NCBI GenBank assembly: GCA_040255675.1
Contig: JBDZVM010000012.1
Coordinates: forward strand, 33,693-97,692
Length of the DNA stretch: 64,000 nt
Source: JBDZVM01 sp040255675
GTDB taxonomy: Bacteria; Actinomycetota; Actinomycetes; Acidothermales; Acidothermaceae
Direction of reading: 5' to 3'
In this document: in pieces, positions 1 to 6,614 of the stretch
Layout: every line of letters starts with the position of its first letter
How positions within the stretch are numbered: the first letter of the stretch is position 1
Program-made: the position numbers and the translations under genes
Notes under the pieces: generated by a model
The model's database searches: none
The model's input: only the letters and a program-made list of their open reading frames with translations
What the model was told of the DNA's origin: nothing

Positions 1-909
1 CCAGACGAGGCCGGCCGCCGCGACGCCCGCGCCGAGGCCGGCCGCGAGCATCGGGGTTCGCGCGCCGCCGAGACGAGATCGGAGCGGCACCGGATTGTTG
101 AAGTCGAGCACTGGCCAGCCGCGCGCCACGGCTTCCTTGCGAAGGGCGCGGTCGGGATTGACCGCGCAGGGGTGTCCGACAGTTTCGAGCATCGGGAGGT
201 CGGTCGAGGAATCGCTGTAGGCAAAGGAACTTTCGAGGTCGTAACCCTCGTGTTGGGCGAGTTCGACGATGGCAGCGGCTTTGGCCGGTCCGTAAGCGTA
301 GTAATCGATATGTCCGGTGTAACGGCCGTCTTCGACGACCATACGAGTGGCGACCACGTGTTGAGCGCCGAGCAGTTCGCCGATCGGTTCGACGACCTCG
401 GCGCCTGACGAACTCACGATGACGACGTCGCGCCCGGCCGCTCGATGCTCTTCGATGAGCGCGGCGGCTTCCTCGTAAATCAGCGGATCGATCAGCTCGT
501 GCAACGTTTCCGCCACGATGGCCTTCACCTGATCGACCGCCCAGCCTTTGCAAAGCTGCGACAAGTACGCCCGCATGCGCTCCATTTGATCGTGGTCGGC
601 GCCGCCCACGGAATAGACGAATTGCGCATAGGTGCTTTTCAGTACGGCGCGGCGGGAAATCAATCCGCCATGGTAAAAAGATCGGCCGAACGCCATCACG
701 CTCGATTTGGCGATGATGGTCTTGTCGAGGTCGAAAAACGCGGCGGGATGACCTCCCGGTCTGGCCGCGAGTGTCATTGCCTCGGCCCGTTCGCCCGGGG
801 CGCCGTATTGACCGGAGGCGCCGTCGACGCGCGCCGCGACGCCAGCTTCCGCCTCGGACCGATGGCCGAACTGAAGGTCGGAAGCGCCGGGAGGGACGTG
901 TCGATCCAC
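1..909 (-). CDS. HAD-IB family phosphatase (SerB-like), 3' end off the window
   Basis: HAD-superfamily hydrolase related to phosphoserine phosphatase, read on the minus strand and cut by the window edge. The nucleophile motif FDLDKT lies near 724-741, the Thr/Ser motif II region is VIVSSSGAEVV, and the acidic motif SDSSTDLPML lies near 200-230. The last visible part is hydrophobic (PMLAAGLGAGVAAAGLVW), so a C-terminal membrane anchor is likely. The start is uncertain: GTG at 909 follows a TATCCT element by 6 nt, which fits a leaderless transcript; ATG at 777 is the alternative. It is divergent from ssd, as in mycobacteria (Rv3661/Rv3660c). The substrate is unknown. Confidence 0.85.
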   Translation of the reverse strand, partial: MDRHVPPGASDLQFGHRSEAEAGVAARVDGASGQYGAPGERAEAMTLAARPGGHPAAFFDLDKTIIAKSSVMAFGRSFYHGGLISRRAVLKSTYAQFVYSVGGADHDQMERMRAYLSQLCKGWAVDQVKAIVAETLHELIDPLIYEEAAALIEEHRAAGRDVVIVSSSGAEVVEPIGELLGAQHVVATRMVVEDGRYTGHIDYYAYGPAKAAAIVELAQHEGYDLESSFAYSDSSTDLPMLETVGHPCAVNPDRALRKEAVARGWPVLDFNNPVPLRSRLGGARTPMLAAGLGAGVAAAGLVW

Positions 910-1050
910 TTGTGCAGGATAGGGGCGTATCGGCGTTGTTGCGGCGCCGCATCGCCGGGGGTTTTCGATCAAAGCCGCGCAGGCGCGCGACAGGCCGATC
1001 GGTTAACCGTTTTGCGGGCAAATAGGAAGTCAAATAGCGCGCGCAAAGGT

Positions 1051-1078
1051 TTGCCCAACGCGTGATAGGCGTTACCTT
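1051..1078 (+). promoter_or_regulatory. Candidate promoter in the HAD-ssd intergenic region
   Basis: TTGCCC (1051-1056) and TACCTT (1073-1078), 16 nt apart, form a plausible vegetative promoter reading toward ssd. The rest of 910-1388 holds C-run/G-run sequence near 1130-1150 and a short direct repeat (1307-1358), and no convincing gene. This is a visual match only. Confidence 0.25.
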
Positions 1079-1306
1079 GGAAGAGGTGCGGCTCTACCCC
1101 CCCGGAGCCGGACCACATCGAACGGCCCCCGCTACCCCCCCGGCGGGGGTCGTTCCAATTGGTTCATCTCACATTCTCCTTCGCGAGCCACGCGCTACGA
1201 CCCCGGCACGCCTGCCCTTCCGTCCGCTGCCCGCTATCCCCAACACGTTTGATCGTTATGCACAGCTGCCTTCACGGTGTCGTTTCGGCATGCGGTGAAT
1301 CGAGAT

Positions 1307-1358
1307 CGTGGTGGCGAACACCACGCGTATTCACCGTGGTGGCGAACACCTCGCGTAT
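1307..1358. repeat. 24-bp direct repeat, 28-bp period, upstream of ssd
   Basis: Two 24-nt copies that begin CGTGGTGGCGAACACC, at 1307-1330 and 1335-1358, differ at one base. They end 30 nt before the chosen ssd start. They could be a regulator site or a chance duplication. Confidence 0.6.
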
Positions 1359-1388
1359 GCGTCGTACGGGAAGGCAGAAAAGGCAGAA

Positions 1389-2681
1389 ATGGCATCGCCA
1401 CAGGCACCCGGATCGCGGTCAGCCGACCGTCGTCCGCTCTTCGTCACCTCGGACGGCGACCTCCTCGACGACCTGCTGCGGCTTGCCGTCGCGGCCAGCG
1501 TCGATGCCGAGGTCGCACCCGATCCGGTTGCCGCGCGCGCCGCGTGGCCGCGAGCTCCGCTCGTTTTGATCGGCGACGATGTCGCGGAGGTGGCGGCCAG
1601 TGCTCACCTTCGCCGCCGCGCCGACGTAATTCTGGTCGGCCGCGATCTCGACGACGCGGGCATTTGGCAGCGCGCGGTCACCGTCGGCGCTGAGCAGGTG
1701 GCGGTGTTGCCTGACGCCGAGTCGTGGCTGGTCGCCCGGCTGTCTGACTCGCGCGAAGGGGCAGGCGAGCGTGGTCGTGTGGTGGGGGTGGTCGGTGGCC
1801 GGGGCGGCGCCGGTGCCACGACCTTGGCGGCTGCGCTCGCGGTAACCGCGATGCGCCTCGGCCGGACGACGATGCTCATCGACGCCGATCCGCTCGGCGG
1901 CGGGGCCGACCTGGTGTTCGGCGGCGAAGACACTGCCGGCCTGCGCTGGCCCGACCTCGCGACGACCCACGGCCGTATCGGCGGCAACGCCTTGCGCGAA
2001 GCCTTGCCGTGCGTGCCAGTCTCACCCGATCTCGCGGGCTCCGGCGGCCGACACGTCAACGGCCGTCGCGGCTTCGCCAGGCGTCGCGGCGAAGGCGACC
2101 TCGCCGTGTTGTCATGGGACCGCGGCGATCTTTTCGAGCTCGCGCCCGAAGCCATGGAGAGCGTGATCGATGCCGCGACCCGCGCGTGCGAGCTCGTCGT
2201 CCTCGATATGCCGCGCTACCCCGACGCCGGGGTCGAACTCGCGCTCGCCTTGACCGACCTGGCGTTGCTGATCGTGCCCGCGGAAGTACGCGCGACGGCA
2301 GCCGCGACCCGCGTGGCGACGATGATCGGGCGATTCGCCAGCGACGTCCGGCTGGTCGTTCGCGGGCCCGCCCCGGGCGGGCTCGACGCGCACGATGTCG
2401 CGGCCGCGCTGCGGCTTCCGCTCGCCGGCGCCCTCAAACCCGAGGCGGATTTGGCCGCGGCGCTCGAACGCGGTGAGGCGCCCGCGGGTCGCGGTGTCGG
2501 ACCGCTCGCCGACCTGTGCCGGAGAGTGCTAGCTGATCTTGACTTGCCTGATCTCGGGTTGCCGGGTCGCGACATGCCGGCCGGCACAAGCCTTGCCGGT
2601 GGCTCGTGCCTCACCTCCCTTGACGACTCGCCCGCGGGCGTTGCGGCGGCTGATCAGCCGGTCGGCTGGCGGCCGTCATGA
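1389..2681 (+). CDS. ssd: Septum site-determining protein Ssd (CpaE/MinD-like ATPase)
   Basis: A 430-residue protein of the CpaE/Ssd branch of the ParA/MinD family. The N-terminal ~130 residues resemble a receiver-like pseudo-domain. The deviant P-loop GGRGGAGATT lies near residues 136-145, followed by LIDADPLGGG (switch I region) and LVVLDMPR (Walker B). In mycobacteria the Rv3660c homologue affects septation, and CpaE proteins position Tad pili. I chose ATG 1389 because it follows AAGGCAGAAAAGGCAG; the open frame reaches back to 1308, but that part runs through a direct repeat. The stop overlaps the tadA start (ATGA), so it heads a translationally coupled Tad operon. Confidence 0.85.
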   Translation: MASPQAPGSRSADRRPLFVTSDGDLLDDLLRLAVAASVDAEVAPDPVAARAAWPRAPLVLIGDDVAEVAASAHLRRRADVILVGRDLDDAGIWQRAVTVGAEQVAVLPDAESWLVARLSDSREGAGERGRVVGVVGGRGGAGATTLAAALAVTAMRLGRTTMLIDADPLGGGADLVFGGEDTAGLRWPDLATTHGRIGGNALREALPCVPVSPDLAGSGGRHVNGRRGFARRRGEGDLAVLSWDRGDLFELAPEAMESVIDAATRACELVVLDMPRYPDAGVELALALTDLALLIVPAEVRATAAATRVATMIGRFASDVRLVVRGPAPGGLDAHDVAAALRLPLAGALKPEADLAAALERGEAPAGRGVGPLADLCRRVLADLDLPDLGLPGRDMPAGTSLAGGSCLTSLDDSPAGVAAADQPVGWRPS

Positions 2682-3826
2682 GTGTCGACGCGGCGCTGCT
2701 CGCGCGAGTGCGAGACCGGCTCGCGGCAGACGACCGGCCCACCAGCCACGGTCGGGTGGCGGCGGCCGTGCGGGGCGAGATCGGCGTGCGCGGGGCCGCC
2801 GACGTGCTCGCGGCGGTCGACACCTTGCGAAACGAGTTCGTCGGCGCCGGGCCGCTCGAGTCTTTACTCAAAGAGCCCGACATCACCGACGTGCTGGTCA
2901 ACGGGCCGTCCGAGGTTTGGATCGATCGCGGTCGCGGTCTCGAACTCACCGAGGTTCGTTTTTCCGACGACCGTGAGGTTCGCCGGCTCGCCGTGCGGTT
3001 GGCGGGCGCGGCGGGCAGGCGGCTCGACGACGCCGTGCCCTGCGCCGACATGCGCCTCGCGAGCGGTGTGCGACTACACGCCGTGCTGCCGCCGGTTGCG
3101 CCGTCCGTTCATCTGTCGTTGCGCGTGCCGCGCCAGCGCACGCTCGCGATCGACGAGTGGGTGGCGAGCGGAGCTGTGCCCGCCGCGGCGGCGGTGCTGC
3201 TGCGACGGCTGGTCGCCGCGCGGGTGTCGTTCGTCGTGACCGGCGGAACGGGTAGCGGCAAGACGACGCTGCTCGCGACCTTGCTGAGCCTCGCCGAGCC
3301 CAGCGAACGCGTCGTGGTCATCGAAGACAGCGCCGAGCTGCGTCTGGCCCATCCGCACGTCGTCCGGCTGGAAGCTAGGCCGCCAAATATCGAAGGCGCG
3401 GGCGCGATCGGGCTGCGCCGGCTCGTACGCGAGGCGTTGCGCATGCGGCCGGATCGGCTTGTGGTCGGGGAGGTTCGCGGCGACGAATGCGTCGATTTGC
3501 TGGCCGCGCTCAACGTCGGCCACGACGGCGGCGCCGGAACGTTGCACGCGAACTCGTCCGCCGACGTGCCTGCCCGAATCGAGGCGTTGTGCACCGCGGC
3601 AGGACTTTCGCGCGAGGGCACCCACAGCCAACTCGCCGCCGGGCTTCGGGTCGTCGTGCACGTGGCGCGAGATTCGGCCGGACGTCACCTTGATTCGCTG
3701 GCCGTCACGCGGCGCCGCGCCGACGGCTTGGTCGAGGTCGTGCCGGCGGTGCGTGTGGTGTCGGGTGATGTCGTCGACGAAGCCGGACGCCGCGAACTCG
3801 ACGCGTTGCTGGATCGTGTTTCGTGA
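2678..3826 (+). CDS. tadA: TadA/CpaF secretion ATPase
   Basis: Type II/IV secretion hexameric ATPase of the TadA/CpaF group (382 aa), which powers Flp/Tad pilus assembly at the inner face of the membrane. Visible: an N-terminal helical domain with DITDVLVNGPSEVWID, Walker A GGTGSGKTT near residues 188-196, the Asp box VIEDSAEL, Walker B RMRPDRLVVGEVRG, and the His box GTLHANSS. All catalytic motifs are intact. It overlaps ssd by 4 nt upstream and tadB by 4 nt downstream. Homologue of Rv3659c. Confidence 0.93.
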   Translation: MSVDAALLARVRDRLAADDRPTSHGRVAAAVRGEIGVRGAADVLAAVDTLRNEFVGAGPLESLLKEPDITDVLVNGPSEVWIDRGRGLELTEVRFSDDREVRRLAVRLAGAAGRRLDDAVPCADMRLASGVRLHAVLPPVAPSVHLSLRVPRQRTLAIDEWVASGAVPAAAAVLLRRLVAARVSFVVTGGTGSGKTTLLATLLSLAEPSERVVVIEDSAELRLAHPHVVRLEARPPNIEGAGAIGLRRLVREALRMRPDRLVVGEVRGDECVDLLAALNVGHDGGAGTLHANSSADVPARIEALCTAAGLSREGTHSQLAAGLRVVVHVARDSAGRHLDSLAVTRRRADGLVEVVPAVRVVSGDVVDEAGRRELDALLDRVS

Positions 3827-4659
3827 CCGCGACCGCGGTGCTTGCCGGCGGGTGCGCCTTCGGCGCGGTCGCTGTCGCGGCCGCGCCCGGCGAAGCCCGA
3901 ATGCGGGTGGCGTCCGTCGCTCGGCGAGGTGCCGATACACGGAAGACGTCGAAAAAGAGGCAGCGGCAGCTCGTCATTCTCGGCACCACATGCGGCTTCG
4001 TGCTCTGGCTGCTGGCCGGTACCGCCGTGGCCGCTGTCGTGTTGTGCGTCGTCGGTGCCGGAGCGTACGGGTCGTCGCGAGCTGCCGCGCGACGTCGTGA
4101 GCGCGACGCTCGCATCGCGGTCATCGAATTCTGCCGGGCAATTTCGGCTGAGCTTCGCGCCGGCCGCGCCGCGAACGCCGCTTTTTGCGCGGCCGCCGCG
4201 ACCGCTGCCGAATCGTTGCGCGAGGTGATGTCTTCGGTGGTCGAAGTGGCCGCGAGGGGCGATCCGGCCGAGTTGGCTGAGGCGATTGACGCGACGTCGG
4301 CCCGGGCGCCGGCGACGTTCGGCGGGCTCCACCACGTGGCCGCGTGCTGGCGCGTGGTGTCGTCGTCCGGCGCGATGCTGGCACCTGCCGTCGACCGTAT
4401 CGGTGATGCGCTGCACGACGAAGCGGAGCTCGAAAGGGCGCTTGCCGGATCCCTCGCGGGCCCGCGCGCGACCGTGCGAATACTCGCCTGTTTGCCGATT
4501 ATCGGGTTGTTGCTCGGCACCGCCGTGGGCGCGCACCCGCTGAAATTCTTGTTCGGATCGCCCGCCGGCGTGGCCTGCCTGGTGGTCGCCATCGCGTTCG
4601 ACGCGGCCGGCATTTGGTGGGCCCAGCGCATCGCGGCCGGCGCCGCGCGCCTCGGGTGA
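3823..4659 (+). CDS. tadB: TadB-like type II secretion F-domain membrane protein
   Basis: A 278-residue inner-membrane platform protein of the Tad pilus. It starts at a GTG that overlaps the tadA stop. A hydrophobic pair is seen early (VILGTTCGFVLWLLAGTAVA and the stretch after it), then a cytosolic helical T2SSF domain (CRAISAELRAGRAANAAF), and a C-terminal membrane pair (ACLPIIGLLLGTAVG; VACLVVAIAFDAAGIWW). Its length fits the short actinobacterial TadB. It works with TadC as the platform through which TadA drives pilin assembly. Assignment to TadB rather than TadC rests mainly on gene order. Confidence 0.82.
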   Translation: MTATAVLAGGCAFGAVAVAAAPGEARMRVASVARRGADTRKTSKKRQRQLVILGTTCGFVLWLLAGTAVAAVVLCVVGAGAYGSSRAAARRRERDARIAVIEFCRAISAELRAGRAANAAFCAAAATAAESLREVMSSVVEVAARGDPAELAEAIDATSARAPATFGGLHHVAACWRVVSSSGAMLAPAVDRIGDALHDEAELERALAGSLAGPRATVRILACLPIIGLLLGTAVGAHPLKFLFGSPAGVACLVVAIAFDAAGIWWAQRIAAGAARLG

Positions 4660-4665
4660 AATCCC

Positions 4666-5268
4666 GTGAGCGTGCTGGCCGCGATGCTTACGGTGTTGAG
4701 CTGCGTACTAGCGCTCGGCGGGCAAGGCGCGGCCCGCGCGAGGTTGGCGCGTCTTTCGAACCAGTGCGACGCGCGATCGGATAACCGCCGGCCCGTCATC
4801 GGCCGGAGGTTTCGGCGGAAAGCGCCGCCCGACGACGGCGTGCGAATACCGGCGGCGCTCGACGTGCTGGCGGCGTGCTTGGCGGCGGGCGCGCACGTCG
4901 ACCAAGCGCTGGCCTCCGTCGGCGAAGCATTAGGCGGAGACGTCGGCACTTTGCTCAAAGGCGTTGCCCGCCTTTCGACACTCGGCGCGCCTCCGGAAGT
5001 CGCTTGGGCGGCGGCGAGCGCCGACTCCCGATGGGCGCCGGTCGCGCGGGCGGTCATTCGCGCGCATTATTCCGGCGCGGCTTTGACCGACGTGCTGACT
5101 CGGGTTGCCGAGGAGCGTCGGCGCGCGTTGCGCGCCGACGCCGAAACGGCGGTGGCGCGAGCGGGTGTGCGTGCGGTGTTGCCTTTGGGGCTGTGCTTTC
5201 TGCCTGCCTTCGTTTTCCTCGGCGTGGTTCCCGTCGTGGCGGGATTCGCGAAAGTGCTCTGGCACTGA
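4666..5268 (+). CDS. tadC: TadC-like type II secretion F-domain membrane protein
   Basis: A 200-residue T2SSF-type protein starting at GTG 4666, six bases after tadB. An N-terminal membrane segment (MSVLAAMLTVLSCVLALGG) is followed by a helical core (ALDVLAACLAAGAHVDQALA) and a C-terminal membrane segment (VLPLGLCFLPAFVFLGVVPV). It is probably the second platform protein of the Tad apparatus (compare Rv3657c). Its TGA stop lies inside the first unit of an 11-bp tandem array that leads into the assembly gap, so the exact C-terminus depends on the array being correctly assembled on this side. Confidence 0.8.
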   Translation: MSVLAAMLTVLSCVLALGGQGAARARLARLSNQCDARSDNRRPVIGRRFRRKAPPDDGVRIPAALDVLAACLAAGAHVDQALASVGEALGGDVGTLLKGVARLSTLGAPPEVAWAAASADSRWAPVARAVIRAHYSGAALTDVLTRVAEERRRALRADAETAVARAGVRAVLPLGLCFLPAFVFLGVVPVVAGFAKVLWH

Positions 5269-5443
5269 GCCGGCACTGAGCCGGCACTGAGNNNNNNNNN
5301 NNNNNNNNNNNNNNNNNNNNNNNNNNNNNNNNNNNNNNNNNNNNNNNNNNNNNNNNNNNNNNNNNNNNNNNNNNNNNNNNNNNNNNNNNNNGGCACTGAG
5401 CCGGCACTGAGCCGGCACTGAGTCGTCACTGAGTCGGCACTGA
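5261..5443. repeat. 11-bp tandem array (GCCGGCACTGA) broken by the assembly gap
   Basis: Units of GCCGGCACTGA are visible on both sides of the N run: a partial at 5261-5268, full units at 5269-5279 and 5280-5290, then after the gap a partial (5392-5399), full units at 5400-5410 and 5411-5421, and variants GTCGTCACTGA (5422-5432) and GTCGGCACTGA (5433-5443). Variants accumulate only at the right edge, typical of an expanding tandem array. Each unit has a TGA, and because 11 is not a multiple of 3 the array closes all forward frames. The true copy number is hidden by the gap. Confidence 0.95.
5292..5391. other. Scaffold gap (100 N)
   Basis: Exactly 100 N between two flanks of the same 11-bp repeat. 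The round number means a gap of unknown length, almost surely caused by the array that the assembler could not cross. No gene content can be judged here. Confidence 0.98.
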
Positions 5444-5575
5444 GTCGCTGCCGCGATATCCACCGAACGAAAAATCCGTGTGCCTATGCACAGGTACGCG
5501 ATCGCGGGCTCTTCGCGTGGTCGTGGCGGCGGAGGCTTAGACGAACGCTTCTTTGCTTCGACGAAAGGTGTTTTC

Positions 5576-5818
5576 ATGCCTCAATTCGCATCACGGCTCA
5601 TCGGGTTGGTTCGGTCGGCGCCTGGTCGAGTTCGGCAGCGCGTCGCGATGTCGTGCGCCCGGCCCACGGGCGATGCCGGAATGTCAACGGCCGAATACGC
5701 CATCGGCACGATCGCCGCGTGCGCTTTTGCCGCGTTGCTCTACAAGGTGGTTACGAGCACGCAGATTTTGGATTTGCTCACTGGCTTGGTGTCACGCGCA
5801 TTGCATACGCCGTTCTGA
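5576..5818 (+). CDS. DUF4244 small pilin-like protein
   Basis: An 80-residue protein with the DUF4244/Flp-like signature GMSTAEYAIGTIAACAFAAL at about residues 36-55: a Gly-Met-Ser-Thr-Ala-Glu-Tyr stretch that leads straight into one hydrophobic helix. The Gly before the hydrophobic segment and the Glu five residues after it resemble a prepilin peptidase site of Flp-type pilins. ATG 5576 is preceded by GAAAGGTG (5562-5569). This is the likely major structural pilin of the Tad locus (compare Rv3656c). It sits just after the 11-bp array, so the array lies between the assembly machine and its pilin. Confidence 0.8.
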   Translation: MPQFASRLIGLVRSAPGRVRQRVAMSCARPTGDAGMSTAEYAIGTIAACAFAALLYKVVTSTQILDLLTGLVSRALHTPF

Positions 5819-6204
5819 TGAGGGCTTTCTCACGCCGGCCGCCCGAGCGGTTGCACGGCGACGCTGGTTACGTCACGGCAGAGACCGCCATTGTCCTTCC
5901 GGTGCTGGCAATTTTGGTGGCCGCGGCTCTGTGGGCGATTGCCGTCGCCGGCACGCAGTTACGATGCATCGACGCCGCGCGCGACGGCGCGCGTGCTGCC
6001 GCTCGCGGCGAATCCGAGACCGCCGTTATGGTCGCGGCTCGCGCCACGGCGCCGCAAGGCGCGAGCATCGACATTGCGCGCAATGGCAGCCGAATTGTGG
6101 TGACGGTCAAAGTGCGTGTCGGGCCGACGGCCGGGGTGCTCGCGTCGATGCCGGCGCCGACCGTGGGAGCTTCGGCTGTTGTGAAATCGGAGGCCGAGCC
6201 ATGA
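5818..6204 (+). CDS. TadE-like minor pilin
   Basis: A 128-residue TadE-type protein. After a short basic N-terminus, GYVTAETAIVLPVLAILVAA (about residues 18-37) is the classical TadE segment: a short polar leader, a Glu, then a membrane helix. The rest is a predicted exposed domain (RCIDAARDGARAAARGES). The ATG overlaps the upstream TGA (TGATG). Minor pilins of this kind are exported and take part in pilus initiation. Homologous in position to Rv3655c. Confidence 0.8.
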   Translation: MRAFSRRPPERLHGDAGYVTAETAIVLPVLAILVAAALWAIAVAGTQLRCIDAARDGARAAARGESETAVMVAARATAPQGASIDIARNGSRIVVTVKVRVGPTAGVLASMPAPTVGASAVVKSEAEP

Positions 6205-6614
6205 CGGCGCGGCGGCGAGCGCCGTCCGCTTGCCGACACACAACCGGCGGGCCGTCCGATCGCGGTTCCGCGGGGCTTTGGCTGGTGGCCTTCGCGATGG
6301 TGGTATTCGGGGCCGCGAGTGCCGTTGTGGTCGAGGGCGTGGCGTTAGCCGCTCGCCATCGAGCGGGCAATGCTGCCGACCTCTCCGCGCTCGCGGGTGC
6401 CGCCACGTTGATCGACGCATCGGGTGCCGGCATCACGTCGTCCAGTGATATTGCTTGCCGCGACGCCGACAGGATTGCCCGAGCCAACGGCGCGCGGCTC
6501 ATCGATTGTGTCGTGCGTGATGGCATCGTCGAGGTGGTCGTGGTCGTGACCGTTCGGGTCGGAGAGCTTTCGACCGAGGCCGTTACGGCGAAGGCCAGGG
6601 CAGGTCCGGGCTAA
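6201..6614 (+). CDS. Tad secretion-associated membrane protein (Rv3654c-type)
   Basis: A 137-residue protein whose ATG overlaps the stop of the preceding TadE-like gene (ATGA). The N-terminus DRGSAGLWLVAFAMVVFGAA is a TadE/TadG-like membrane leader, and the following AARHRAGNAADLSALAGAA matches the helical motif seen in TadG-like and Rv3654c-type proteins. The C-terminal part has beta-rich hydrophobic repeats (IVEVVVVVTVRVGEL). It closes the Tad operon and its end overlaps the convergent helicase gene by 4 nt. Confidence 0.75.
   Translation: MTARRRAPSACRHTTGGPSDRGSAGLWLVAFAMVVFGAASAVVVEGVALAARHRAGNAADLSALAGAATLIDASGAGITSSSDIACRDADRIARANGARLIDCVVRDGIVEVVVVVTVRVGELSTEAVTAKARAGPG

Noticed and set aside
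3705..5057. 450-codon minus-strand frame across tadA-tadC
   Set aside because: Low-complexity shadow of the Tad genes on the plus strand.
5261..5443. 11-bp array as a CRISPR
   Set aside because: Units are directly joined with no spacers and are too short; the minus-strand frames through it are artefacts.
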